From NCBI GenBank assembly GCA_030765055.1, contig CM060951.1, positions 52,387,137 through 52,451,136 of the forward strand: a stretch of DNA of 64,000 nt, in the 5' to 3' direction. Positions 21,798 to 34,209 of the stretch are shown here, piece after piece. This DNA is from Mantis religiosa. Its lineage: Eukaryota; Arthropoda; Insecta; Mantodea; Mantidae. The stretch's first letter is position 1, and every line of letters begins with the position of its first letter. The position numbers and the translations under genes are program-made. The notes under the pieces were generated by a model. That model saw nothing but the letters and a program-made list of their open reading frames with translations. It searched no databases and was not told where the DNA came from.

Positions 21798-23022
21798 TGT
21801 TTTCTTTTCCCCCATACAATTCACAAATTCCTTTTTCCCTACCTCTTATCCCTCTTAGAAATATTATTCCTGTTCTCATCCATGCTAACCCTTCTCTCTC
21901 TTGCCTATTGCAGTAATCTACATATGCTTCTCGTCCCTTATTTCTTTTTGTTTTCTTGTAAAATTGTAAAGATTTCATATTTTCTAGACTTCCCCATATT
22001 ACCTGTCTTTGTATAGCTTCTATTCTGCATTTTAGTAATTCACCCATACCGCATGTATTTTTTTCCTCTAATCTCCATATATCTCCGATTCCTATTTTTC
22101 CCATAATTCCTCCTATCTCTGTCCACCAACTATTTGAGTTCTCTAATCTTTTTTGCTGCCTCATGCATAATTTCGTAATTTCCTCTTCTTCTTTGGCCAA
22201 AACTTTATTGTTATTTTTTCCACTATTACTCCATTTCTTCTTGTACTTCCTAATTCTACTAAAGCTACTTTTCTAGGTGCTGATCTTGGTACGCGTAGTA
22301 GCTCTTTACAAAACCTTCTGTAGTTTTGGTCCACCGTTTTGTTTACCTTTGTGGCCCCCCCCCAGATCTCCACTGCATACAATATTTTGTATTCAACTAG
22401 TGCTTCGTACATTCTTTCTAACCATTTCGTTGTCATTTCTAGTTTATATTTGCATATTCTTATTCCATTAATTGCCACCCTTTCTTTTGCTTCAATTTTT
22501 CTCCTGTGTGCTCCCCACTTTCCATTGTTATTCAACCTTACTCCTAAGTATTTAAATTCATTGACTACTTCTACCGCTTTGCCATTTAGCACCCACTTTT
22601 CATCTTTTTATGGTTTAAGTCCCTTCTTGAAGACCACAACTTTTGACTTATTTATGTTTATTTTTATTCCCCACTCTTCACCAAATTTCTGGATTTCATT
22701 TGTTGCCTTCTGCAATCCTACTACCGTTGTAGATCCTACCATTAAATCATTCAAATCATTCATCAGGAATTTCTTTGTTTGCTGTTACCGAGCAGTGCTG
22801 ATTTCCTTCTTCAACCTTGTCTATTATCTCATCTACAAATAAGTTAAATAAAATTGGGCTCATTTTGTAGCCTTGTCTTAGGCCTATTTTTGTTCTGCCA
22901 TCTCTGTAACTACATTTTTTCCCACCTTATGTAAAACTTCATCCCTTCATAGATTTTCTCTACTTCTTTTACACATTTAATAGTTTTCTCGTATGTTTTC
23001 ACATCAAAGCATTTAATGTTTC
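21798..23022 (-). pseudogene. LINE reverse transcriptase region (right of mariner)
   Basis: Reading minus from 23022: 'CFDVKTYEKTIKCVKEVEKI', an RQG/SPILFNLFVDEI-type RT block with errors, 'NEIQKFGEEWGIKININKSK' (about 22700-22640), then two long open frames. 22592-22161 contains 'NEFKYLGVRLNNNGKW' and 'ILYAVEIWGG'. 22200-21798 contains 'GIGDIWRLEEKNTCGMGELL' and 'MRTGIIFLRGIRGREKGIC'. The RT palm/thumb and connection region is recognisable; the endonuclease and the 5' half are missing. Stops and frameshifts in the RT make it non-functional. Confidence 0.8.
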
Positions 23023-24809
23023 GCCCCTATGTCACTTGGAATAATAAAGACGGTGAAAATATGCTGACAAAAGAAAAAGATGACTTCAAATGAATGTTCT
23101 TTAAATAATAAATGACTGTAGAGGTTTACTCGCAAGCTACTTAATATCTCAAATAAAGCACATTAAAATGCCACACCATCATCAAGATGTTTAAATGCCA
23201 TAAAACTGTCATCATTAAAATGCCTGAACTCTATTAGACTCACAAAATATCCATAAATGTATCACAAACAACCGTCATTCTCATTAGCTATTTATCAAAC
23301 AACTTTTTTTCGTAATCTGTTTAGCTTCACGAGGACTGGTCCTTTTTTATTGTTCCCCTTGAATGTTAAATGTTTCTGTAGCAGTTTTTTCTAGGCGCTT
23401 CGAGAAAGTTCGGTCGTTGAGCGACCGTCGGACCTCGCGTCTCTCTCCTTTTTTTTAATCTCATTCCACATCCCAATTCGGAGTTATTATTGTTATTGTT
23501 AGTATGGCAGTGACCGACAACCAACAGCTGTGCGCTAGAATTCCGAGTGCAAAAATGACACAAGTGTTATCATAACTGAAGCGTTCAAGTTCCACGCTAT
23601 TAGCCTACATAATGATTTTAATAAGTATATAACGTAATTGCGCTTGTTATGGAAGTTAGCATACAACATAATACCTTCTAAAGGGCTCTGTTAAGTGCAG
23701 TGGAATATAAACCTTTTAAGCATACACAATGGTAACAAAACGTCAAAACATTCGAAAGCTATTCCAAAATATATGACAGTATGCTTTAGGAATACTTATT
23801 TTCTCCTAGAGGTATCCTTCTATGCCTGATTCTCCATCATCTTGTATCTATTATCCCGTATAATTACAGATATTGCCTCTAGAATGTGTATGCTGATGTG
23901 AGGAATGACATATTTTTGCATAAGTTTAAGGTGCTGAAAAGCGTGGCAATTTTTACCATAAAATTATGTGTGGTTCAGAATATATATGGTTTATTGGTAA
24001 TTTAAGACATTTAGCCCTAAAAGGCACATGATCTTTGGAGTTCCAAGCCCCTCATGCTAAAAGTTTAATATCTCAACGCATGCTATCTACTGAAAGGTCA
24101 TCGCAGCTATCATCTAAGGACTTCCGGGTTAGAAGGCATTGGTATGCAAATCCGAAGGTCGCACAGGATGAACATAATGATCACCACTTTACTGAAATGC
24201 ACTAATGTACCTCTGAGCTTAAATTTCAGCTGCAACTATCTAAAAACTACATTTTTTTTTCAAAGATAATGTTCTTCCAATAATGTAAATACTCGAAGGT
24301 TGAAATTTTTCACATTAGTTATATATTTCAAGTATAACATTAAAACATTGTAACATGAAAGTTTAATTTAAAAAGAAGGGAGTTGCAAAATACAGATAAT
24401 TTCTTCACAGAGAAGAAAAAGCGCTTAGAATATATACAGCTGAATTCCTTTAGCTCAGTGGTATGAGCAAGATTGTCTTCATATGTAAACAATTTTTAAA
24501 CCCTTGCTTCAGTTGATTTCTGAGCAAATTGAGGCTAAAAATATCAGGTTTTTGTCGTTTGTCCAGAACGACCTCTGAAGATCTTAATATCCACAAGGAA
24601 AAACGTATAATATCAAACATTTAAAGTATGATATAGGCATACTTAAATATTAACAATATAGTACCTGAAATTGTTAACATCGATCTGTCAACTAGGGACA
24701 GACATCCATTTTTACTGGGTTAGGTACACGTCCATATACGTCTCACACTTCCCATTATCTTATGAACTAAATTCATAAGACTATATTTGTTCAAATGAAA
24801 TTTAAAATG
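23023..24809. other. no recognisable feature
   Basis: AT-rich. A short GC-richer patch at 23395-23440 contains a small palindrome (cggtcgttgagcgaccg). The 65-codon minus-strand frame at 23366-23563 includes an Asn run from a GTT/ATT microsatellite and is not gene-like. Confidence 0.4.
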
Positions 24810-24897
24810 CTCGTTTGGTGATTTTATATTACTATTGTAGAAGTGCTATGAAGATGTATTTGTTAGTATAATATATAAACAAGTGCTACCCACCCGT
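24810..24897 (+). repeat. 88-bp inverted repeat, left copy
   Basis: Begins ctcgtttggtgattttat and ends gctacccacccgt. Its reverse complement occurs without any mismatch at 28026-28113. Similarity stops abruptly on both sides of both copies. The repeats could be termini of a 3,304-bp element, or two opposite insertions of a small repeat; no target duplication is visible outside. Confidence 0.9.
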
Positions 24898-25640
24898 CCT
24901 TACCTCATAGGACACTACAGGCTGTGGATTCTGATGATAATTGCAATGAATTGATATTTAGGAAGGAATTTTCTTTTAGCAAGGAAACGTTCCCTGCATA
25001 AGTTCAGATGCTTTACCTGTATTTGCACTTAAGAGAACTGAGAAAAAATCTCGGTCAGGAAGAAAGGCCCTAGCGGAGTTTGAGCCACAAACCTTCACAT
25101 TACCCGCGAAGCCAACTTGCTCTCAGTTTCTTTCATTGTACATTGTAGATATATGGCCCGCTTGGGAAGCAAACATAGTTTACCATTCAGACAGCAAAGG
25201 CCACGAATAATTTTTCTATAGTGTAAGGTACTTTTGATGAGACGATCACTGGTCCATAAAACGAAAATCAGAAAACGCACTACGCTTTTGGTAAATGTTT
25301 AACGCGTTCTGTACGGCGAAAAAATCTAATTTAAAAGTAACCTACGCAGATGGACCTCTTAGTAGCCCAAATTAAAGGGACTTGGTTTCTACAACATAAT
25401 GCACTTTATTAGCTCTGTTTTTCTATTATTTTGAATGATATCATACCATAAATTACTGTTTTACTTATTCCCCCGTTGATATATGGGAACTGTTACATGT
25501 TGTGTGCTATACTTAGCAAATTTTGTGTATTTGTATTCACATCTCTGGTGGTGTACAGAACACATCTGAAGTAAACTATGCATCCATCAATTTTAACATT
25601 CGAAATTGGAAGAGAAATTGAAGGTACTAAAGCTGCATCT
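24898..25640. other. interior of the 88-bp inverted repeat interval, left part
   Basis: No transposase or other coding sequence was found. Short frames at 25095-25280 have no motif. Confidence 0.4.
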
Positions 25641-25645
25641 CTGTT

Positions 25646-25740
25646 ACCCAGTGTGATGGCCTAAGTGGTAGCCTGTGTGGCTAGCACTCGAAGGGTCATC
25701 GGTTATATTCTTGCAGCCGATCTTCTTGCCCGTTGGTATC
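25646..25740 (+). mobile_element. possible tRNA-like SINE head
   Basis: gatggcctaagtggtagcc.. ggtcatcggttatattc resembles the A-box/B-box spacing of a tRNA-derived head (B-box-like GGTTATATTC). It is cut off at 25741 by DDE element B, so the body cannot be compared. Confidence 0.35.
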
Positions 25741-26903
25741 TAATCCTTGTTTCATATAAGCTTAACAGTCACGTGACCTTATCACCTGTCATTGGCTGCT
25801 ATTGTAGTATAGACTGTTGTACGGTAAAAATTAGTACGTTATTTAACATGGTGATATATCTTTATATGTTGGAAGAGAATTGTCAAATTTATATTTTCGT
25901 AACTGTTTGAATTAAATATATTACGCAACTGAGTTGATTTATCTGAAATGCATGTTAGTTCCTAAACGAATTAAAGAGGAGATTCCTTTGCTCTCAAGCA
26001 CATGACACGATAGCACGTGATTTAGCGGTAGTGATGACATATTTGTTTATATGACTTTTATTACTGACCTTGTTTTGAACTGGATTAGTCATATATAGCC
26101 ATTCGAAGGTGTGTTGTGCCGAGTGCGAGAGCTAAATTATTTTATTGATCGTTTACTGCGCGTGTACTTATTATATGTATAATGGCAGTGTCTACCGCCA
26201 GTTTTTCGCTGTAGCATCGCAAAGGAAAACCTTAACAAAGCGGCGATAAAAGAATTGTGTTTCATGTGTTCAATGCACTCACAGAGAAGAATCTGTCCTT
26301 GTCAGTGATAGAAGTGGAACAGCTGTGCTCTGAACTTAAAGGTGTAAGTGTTAGATGTGTAGGAACATCGCGACATGAAATTGAGACAACAGAAAAACTT
26401 ACCACTCCAGGGACGATATTGCTGTGTGGCGAAGACGTTATTTAAGGACAATCGGACTGTACCGGGATACAAGTCGCAAAATATACTACCTTGACGAGAC
26501 TTGGGTGAATGAAGGACACACAAGTATGGCGTGACATAACTTTTAAGACTGAAAGACAAGCATTTTTGCAAGGTATAGTGCTGGTTTAAAAAAATCCCAG
26601 TGGAAAAGGCCTAAGGCCTTTCATTATTAACTTGTTTAGGTTTCATTGCTCATTTATTTAGTTTCAACGTACTGAGTTTCATTATAAACTTCATTATTTT
26701 TGCATGCCTTCATATTTTTATTTGTATGATTTTATCTATTTTTCTGGCAATTATTATGACGTTTACTGCAGGTTTAAATGTGACGGTAAGCCACCGCCTA
26801 TGACATATATCGCGAAAACATTAGCCAATTAGAGTAAGGGGGAAGGTAGTTGCACGCGCAGTGATACATGTCGGCGAGGCGAGGTTATATGAAACAGGGA
26901 TTA
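25741..26903 (+). mobile_element. TIR-bounded DDE element, copy B
   Basis: TIRs taatccttgtttcatataag and the complement of ttatatgaaacagggatta agree at 17 of the first 19 positions, better than in copy A. TA is at both extremes. The interior is co-linear with copies A and C (agtcacgtgaccttatcacc; later gtttaaatgtgacgg..). It sits inside the 88-bp inverted-repeat interval. Confidence 0.75.
26245..26625 (+). pseudogene. broken DDE transposase fragment (copy B)
   Basis: The frame at 26257-26445 gives 'EKNLSLSVIEVEQLCSELKG' and 'HEIETTEKLTTPG'. The YLDETW-type segment follows in another frame (ctaccttgacgagacttggg at about 26487). The frame break is the same as in copies A and C. No C-terminal half is present. 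Confidence 0.55.
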
Positions 26904-28025
26904 CTGCCTTCTTTTTTTTCTTGGAGAGTCACTAGGTTTACTATACCCCCCGAAATTTCGATTCATATATTTCACCTCAATTACATCTGCTTGGTTGTTG
27001 CAAGTTGTAAGAAGATGTGTCCCATCCCAAGAATATGCAACTAATTTCTAAAAAAGACCATGTGACAATTATGATATCGAAACACATTATTAATGGATTA
27101 TTGTACCTTTTTTACTAATTGTCATACTTATTTTATACTTTGGTATACATAAGACATTCCGTGTAAAGCGATCTTAATAGGCTGAAATTGTGAATTTCCA
27201 AGAAAGTTTCTCTTCATTTAAGGTCTAGCGATCGGGCAGTGCTTTGTAACGTCGTATCTTCTGTAGTTTTTTTCCCCCCAATTTTACGTGATCGACGGAC
27301 CAACAACCCAGATAAGTCATATTTTTCGGGAAAGTACCCTCTGTTACACCACTGTGTACCACTTGAGATACAACATAAATCTGTCAAAATTATGTCCTGT
27401 GACGTAATGCGACGAAGCCCGCGAAATCCAGAAAAATGAGAAAAATTTTCGCTGAAAGTAATAACTGAAAATGTATTAAAATACAGTCTGCCAGGTATGT
27501 GAGTGACAAAGGGTTAAAGGAGAATTGGAGGAGAGTTAAAGGACAGCACTAAAGGAGAATTGTAACGCCAAAATGTGCCTTCAGCAATTACAGTGCGGTC
27601 CGTTAGAATTTATACCCGGGCCACAACGTTCACTTCGAAAACTGGAGTGTCATGTGAATATTCAGCAGTACTGAGGAAGATATGGCCGAGCTGAGATCGA
27701 TACCCGCGAAGAACCATTACTCGTCGAGAGGTACAAGTGGGGAAAGGGAGTCCTGGTGGTTTAACCCGGAAAAATTATTTATAACTTTCGTTACATTAAT
27801 TTCCTCTGTAATTATTTTATATAGAGAGTGTTATACATATATCTGGATGTGTTATTCTTAATTGCTTTAGTAGCAATGACAGCTGTAATAGGATGTTTGT
27901 ATAAAACACCTGAAATGGAAATGAAAATGAAAATGGAAATGAAATGGTAAGAAAGGGTATATAATTCGGTAGAAGCACGAATGCTATATGGGGGCTGAAA
28001 AGGGATGGGAAGTATTAGATTATGT
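26904..28025. other. interior of the 88-bp inverted repeat interval, right part
   Basis: No supported gene. Contains a small purine-rich run (gaaatggaaatgaaaatgaa near 27914) and short frames without motifs (27239-27439). Confidence 0.4.
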
Positions 28026-28113
28026 ACGGGTGGGTAGCACTTGTTTATATATTATACTAACAAATACATCTTCATAGCACTTCTACAATAGTAATATAAA
28101 ATCACCAAACGAG
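28026..28113 (-). repeat. 88-bp inverted repeat, right copy
   Basis: Exact reverse complement of 24810-24897; see that entry. Confidence 0.9.
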
Positions 28114-30070
28114 ACGTACCTTCTATCTTAGTTATTATTAGTAGTCTTGGTTATCATTTCTTCACCAATCGATTTATCAGATACTTCACGTATCTTATAA
28201 ATGTAATTTGTAGACACATGGGTGATACATTTCCTAACATAATTTTGTTGAAATTTAAACACAGCTTGATTAAGGACATTGGGAGTTTATTTTTACCCAG
28301 ACAAGCTAATTTTACCAATATTAAAATTTGAATATATAGAAAACTAAACATTATTAAAAATTGAAATTCGGTATGATTACTGTATAGAGATATGTACATT
28401 TAACTACTGTATAATATTTAAATTACGTTCACATGGGTCCATGCAAAAGTGGCTTAAATCACACCGTGTGTCCTGAAAAAAAATATTGCACCCTATATTT
28501 CAAGTGCACTTTAGTTGTAGGAATTTAAAGCTACATGCACCAAGTGTTATCCTAAATAACCTGAGGTACAGTTTTAAAATAACGGCTAAATGAAAATCAC
28601 ATATAGTTTATACTATGCACATGAAACATTAATTATTTTTGAGTAAAATAAAAAAGATAATATTTTCAAGGACTGAATATTTGTTTTCATTCATTTTATA
28701 AATCATATGAATATAAATGTTAGCCGAATGTGTTTAAGGAACATTGAAAAATAACCACTACAAATTTTGTGTCAATATATTTTATAGTTTTTGAGAAACA
28801 TGCACCTAAAGTATGAAAAAGCAAGGTTTTGGGAAATCACGATCAAAGATTAAGCAACATTCTCAGGAAGTGGGCGTATCATTACGCCGCCATGTTTAAG
28901 TTGACGAATTAAAGGGCTTTAATACCAGCTGACAACCTATTTTATATATATCATTTTAAAGCTGAAGAGTTATATAATTTTTAACATTAAAAACAAAAAA
29001 TGGAATTTTTGAAATCTGTCGACCTCCCAGTGCACTTAAATCCCCTTAAGCAAGGGGATTACAAATGTATATATAAACTACTATATTTCATCAATAGGCT
29101 TGCTTGTATCTCTGGCATAGTGTTTAGGCTACACCTCCGAATGGTAAAAATTCCAATGGAGAAAACATTTAAGTACATAGGCAACAAACAAATTTCATAT
29201 GAACATATATGTAAATTCTAAGGTTATTCAGCCTCAGTTGCTATTCGCTCACCTGTAAAATATGCAGGATTTCTAAATAAATGAAAAGCAGTTCACGAAT
29301 TCCATGTTACGTTTTTGGATACCCATAGTTTGCAGAGGCAACTATTTTAATCAGCGCACTGGAGGTACCCTAGCTCCTACAAAGTACCGCACTACGTTGT
29401 AAAGCACTTTGTTGTTGTTTGATGTTCTTGTACATTTATTTTTATTTCGCTTGCTTTGTTACCGCATATTTCTTTCTTCCTCTCTCCTCACTTAAAAGAC
29501 TGGTTTATTATACCGTGCTCTGAAAACATTAACGTAGAAACAAGCTTTGTTTGAATCTCAGGAATCCAAGCTCCACTAATTGCTTCAAACTATTATTCCT
29601 TGCTTGTTGGCTTCTGCATACCTATATTTAGAATTTCTATGCAATCTTCTGGAATGGTAAAGAAGGCCCGTATTTTACGGAAGAATGGTTTGCAGTTATT
29701 AATAAAGGAAAATGCCACACATCGCGGCACGTCAATAAAAAGAGAGGCATAAACAAAGCAAAATTAATAGCCTGGAGTGCAGAAAATAAATCACTCAGCT
29801 GAGAAAATAGCCATACGTTTTTATTACACGTTTGTAATAATATTTGTCTTTCATCTTGTAGGTAAAAAGGCATCATTTATATTTATTTTATTGGTGAAAT
29901 AAAAAAGTGACGTGAAGCGGTATAAAATGGCTTTTATGATTTATGCTGCAAATTGCAATTACATTCGTAGTCAATTGCGCTCACTGGATAATTCTGTTTG
30001 TGTTCACACTTGGCTGTTGTTTTTAGAATGCCTGAAAAGGGTGGAACTCTAACGAAATATGTACATGTAA
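28114..30070. other. no recognisable feature
   Basis: AT-rich, with several short frames (28154, 29000, 29637) lacking domains. Confidence 0.4.
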
Positions 30071-30074
30071 ATAT

Positions 30075-30546
30075 TGTGACTTTGTGGGTTTGTGAAATTA
30101 AAAGTCCAATTGCACAGACTGAAAAAGTTCTTTATATCCATCGAATTACAGTTGGAACACAGAATTACGTAGCGCACACAATTACAATTCACCAGTTCGT
30201 CCGTCCCAGTTCCACTCTGCACTCGCAGTTACGTACACTACTCCCATGCACGTACACAGTCTTCCAGTCCGTTCCCTCACTGGGCGCTCCTCAAGGCTGC
30301 TCGCCAAGAACTGAACTGACTCGCCAACTACAGGCCTTATATAGGGAAGATCGCCGTTTGTGGAAGGTTCGCGGCGCGCACAATTATCCCGAGGTTTCGA
30401 GACGTCTGGTGGGAGGGGAAAGAGACGGTACAGGGCTCGCGCCGCTCTCCTAATCATCCCTCCAGTTAGTGACACGAGACAAATGTGTAAGCGTGGTCTG
30501 CATGCTTCCCGTCAGGCCTATCGGGAGTTCCGACGTTCGGGTGACA
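30075..30546 (-). mobile_element. LTR-B solo LTR
   Basis: 472 bp, TGTGACTTTGTGGG to ..GGGTGACA on plus (inverted relative to 4352-4824), flanked by ATAT at 30071-30074 and 30547-30550. Its GC-richer middle (gcgctcctcaaggctgctc) diverges from the copy at 4352 but matches the one at 46119, so these two belong to one subfamily. Open frames here are incidental. Confidence 0.85.
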
Positions 30547-30550
30547 ATAT

Positions 30551-31097
30551 GCTACATAACTAAAAAGGATATATACCATTGATTGGAAAGAACTTGATTG
30601 TTTATAAACAACTACGTATGGAGTGTGTAACTTCTGAAGAGCAATTTGAAATTGGAACTTTCTAATGCTGTTTCCTTCTTTTTCTAACGTCTTTTTGTGT
30701 GTCCGGTTAGTACACCCGTACGCGTGAACTGTATATTTGAAACGGTACCCTCTTTCTCGAGTTGATTAACTAAATGTTAAAGGAATTTATATACATGTAT
30801 AAAACAAAATTTGTGTGTATGTATTGTCAAGTTTGTGACGGACTCTGAAAAAGGTCGTTTCGTTCCCCATAGTAGTACGAACGCAGCCATAAATTTTAAG
30901 GGTGCAACCGGTGTTTTATTTTCAAGCCTAGTTTTGGCAGGAGAAATCGTGGGAGGTCTATAAAGATGGGAGAGAGGTTCTTTCCATAAAACAGACGCCA
31001 TATGCGTTCTATCATTCAACTAATTAAAATAATAAGCTGTAGGGGAGAAAAGAAAACTGTGTTTCGCCTACCCTGGGAACAAATGGCATCCAAGAGT
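30551..31097. other. no recognisable feature
   Basis: Nothing supported between the solo LTR and the minisatellite. Confidence 0.4.
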
Positions 31098-31268
31098 AGT
31101 TGGCGTCTGTGAGCCGAACTGAAAAGTCGTGAGATAGTACACGGACAGAAATCGCATTCATTTAATTTAGTTGGCCGCTGTGTGCCAAACTAAAAAGTCG
31201 CGGGATAGCAAACGGGAAGAAACCGTGTTCATTTAAGTTACTTTGCGTCTCTGTGTCAAACTGAAAGG
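31098..31268 (+). repeat. 71-bp minisatellite, about 2.4 units
   Basis: Units at 31098-31168 and 31169-31239 each run from agttggc to tcatttaa.tt, with the core aactgaaaagtcgtgagata or aactaaaaagtcgcgggata. A partial third unit (ctttgcgtctctgtgtcaa) follows. They differ by roughly one sixth, so the duplication is old. Confidence 0.8.
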
Positions 31269-31984
31269 ACTTGTGCATAGGCTTATACCTTGATACAATA
31301 ATTAATCCTAAATTACAGGGTTAGGTTTGATGGTGAAATACCAGTTATGTATCTTCACTTGTGGTTCAGCATATTGCAGTCCTACACAATTAGTAACCCT
31401 TCCTATATAGAGCTTATAATGGTGCCAGTAGACAGGTGCGAAATTTTATACGGAAATGATGCGACCACTGTTGTTTTAATGGCCATTTGTTATACTAAGT
31501 CTATTTTCGTGGGGTTTAGAGCATTCGAGATCAAAGGTGCCTCTTTTAAGAATAATAGTGTAAAGTAATTCACACACCACATAGATGACTTGAAAAACAT
31601 TTACTTTTGAATTACACAATGCACAAACTCTGGTGTCTTGAACAGAAAGCAGCAATATAAGAAGCAGTAAAAAAAAACAAAAAAGTGCCATATTACCAAT
31701 ACCATTTTTAGTTATTCGTATTTCGTCAACAAACACAGAAGTTTGACAACATCCTTTATTCATGTTAGCTTAGAGTCCCACAGTTAAACGTGTCTTACAA
31801 AAGTAAGAACACATGAGATAATGAATGCCATTATAAAGCATTTGCATTAAGTTACAAGAAATTATGCCTCAATATATGGAGACACTTAATGCATCTTATG
31901 CACTGTTCAACTTCGTGATCATCATCAGCTGATATTTAGACCAGATCTTCATCTGTAGATTCAGTTTGAGCTAATTGACATCCG
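31269..31984. other. no recognisable feature
   Basis: AT-rich; frames at 31347 and 31476 show no domain. Confidence 0.4.
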
Positions 31985-32600
31985 CAGTTTCCGTTTAGTT
32001 CTGTCATTCTTGGTCTACTTTAGGTTGCTTTCCTTTTCCTAAATTTAGTTTCCATATGTTGTTTTTATCGTTTTTCTTGTGCCTTCAGTATGGAGGGCCT
32101 CCAATTGATGTCTGTAGGTTAATGAAGCAATTGCACTTGCTTTTCCCCTCCCTCTAGTTGAATTCGATTCATCAGCAAGCAGATGGGGGCTTAGGGGTGG
32201 AACCAATAAAGACTCTATATCTTCTGCTAGTAGATCATATTTAGTTGGAGATGAAGCATTGCCTGAAGGCATGTGTGGTCCTGGATTTTCACTCTGGGTA
32301 ATGAAGATGGACTGTTTGCTAATGGAACAGATGGTGACATAACAAATGAATCATCAAGAACAGATCCTTCAATGAAGTCCTGTGGTTTAAATATATCTGG
32401 ATGAAATGGAAGAATGCCTGTTCTTTTTTTTTAACATTTAAAATAGTCATAGCGGATATCACATATGCTCTGTCCATTAATTCACACACTTGACATACGG
32501 TTGGTCGCCTCAAAAGAATAACTGCCAACCACGTTTCAATTTCAGGGCTGTAATAGGCTTTGGACGGTTTCATAAAAGAAACAAATATAAAGGGATTGGA
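31985..32600 (-). pseudogene. pogo/Tigger-like transposase C-terminal remnant
   Basis: Minus-strand translation gives 'RRPTVCQVCELMDRAYVISA' (about 32520-32455), a frameshifted segment read as 'TGILPFHPDIF', then 'DSFVM.PSVPLANS' and finally 'GRGKASAIASLTYRHQLEAL' (about 32135-32070). This order (RR.T..QV..L...AY..A, KTGI.PF+PD.F, ..K...LTS+PY+..LE) is the C-terminal end of pogo-superfamily DDE transposases. The catalytic and CENP-B-like DNA-binding domains are absent. A frameshift near 32430 at a T run and stops make it dead. Confidence 0.65.
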
Positions 32601-34205
32601 AATCGTGTGAGGTGTATGTTAGAATACACACTACGATGTTTCGTAGATGTCATCTATGTATCTTTTATCCTTCCAGATGTATGACAAGTTCCTTTTATAT
32701 TAAGGAAATGTTTATCAAGGACTTTTGGCTGTGTGTGTATGTGTGTGCCGACAGAGTGCAGTATATACACAGTATATGCGAGCCTAAAATTTCCTAAAAT
32801 TTATTTCATGTTTTGTGGAATATTAAAAAATATGTACAACAAATTAAACAGAAGTGTTAGGCTAGCAGTGAAGGTGTTGATCTGTTCATTGCTACGAAAT
32901 ATCTGGTGTTTTTTTATTTATATATTTTCTGTACGGATTTTGATATTTTAAAAAATGTTGAACTATATATTTTATTTGCATTGAGCATATGTTAAGCGTG
33001 TAATATTCTATCAAAATGGCTACAATCTTTCACATAAAATTAAAAATAACGAATTGTTTTGGATATAAAAAGTAACGTGGGCAATTTTATTAAAATCTTC
33101 AAGTCAGTTCATTGGAAGATTCTAAACTTAGATACCAAAGAATCTAAATGATTTATTGATGATGTCTCAAAAGTGTATCTTCGGTGAGACTTGTATGTGT
33201 GTCTCTGCGTGTGTGTATAGCATAACTCAAAAAGGGAATTACAGTTAAATATGAAATTTGGAATTCTATTCAGGGCTTTGCAAGGACGACAAGAAGATTT
33301 TGAAGAAAATCCCCCATTCCAAATTAACATTTAACACGGAAAAAGTTTCTTATTTTATATGTTTCTGGGAATGAGCTCTGAAGAACATTTCATTATAAAT
33401 GAATTTTATACAATTGGGAAAGGCGCGGGCGAAATGAAATGGAATGTGTAGAGTTTAGCGCCCGCTTTTACTACATACGGCACCGCAGGTACTAATGGTA
33501 CATGAGATGAATATGGAGCACTGGTGGAATGAGATGGCAGGGGAAACCGGAGGTCCCGGAGAAAACGCGGTTAGACCTGCGCAACCGTATATGAGATTTA
33601 TGGTGGACAACACGCTGCAAGCGCGGATCTTCTTCGGGGTCTTCGATTTACCCGCCATCATTCCACCAATTGCTTTATCATCTTCTTTTCCTTCATTCAT
33701 TCCGCCTTTCCATTCCTCTACTACTCTCACTCTCATACCGGGCATGGACTGATCATCCATCCTGGGTTCTCTATCTGTTCCAGAGTTTCTGTTCCTCTAC
33801 CCGAAGCCTAAAGGCATAAGAGATAGAGGAACAAGAATCTCCTAACGCTATGATAATGATACAGCTAGGAAAGTTAAAAAAGAAGTAAATTGTGATATAT
33901 ATTTATACATTTATATACTTATAATTATTATAATTAATTTATTGTTGCGAGTATAGGCGGAGAAAGATCTGTAAATTACGATAATCATTATTGTGTAACA
34001 TTTATTTCCTGTGCCTTGAGTTTGGGCAAAGCTGTTTGTGGATGATTAAACTTAAATTCTGCAGACTGGCAAAACATGTACTTTGGACTGGTGAATCACA
34101 CATCCTGCTGGTCAAGGGAAATAATGCACAGGTGGCCTGTAATAGGCCTCAAAATGTTCTCAATGATTGCACATTATGGTGCAACAGTTGGGAGGAAATT
34201 AACAG
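32601..34205. other. no gene; GC-richer patch at about 33420-33790
   Basis: 33420-33790 is less AT-rich (ggaaaccggaggtcccggag) and gives overlapping frames on both strands, which suggests a repeat rather than a gene. No tRNA-like boxes are certain and no second copy is in the window. The rest is AT-rich. Confidence 0.4.
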
Positions 34206-34209
34206 TTAG

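Noticed and set aside
22339..22842. 167-codon plus-strand frame
   Set aside because: Antisense to the LINE reverse transcriptase region.
29998..30475. 151- and 97-codon frames
   Set aside because: Lie inside a solo LTR and are not conserved as frames in the other LTR-B copies.
33495..33760. Host exon on either strand
   Set aside because: Open frames on both strands in a GC-richer patch, without splice-site or domain support.
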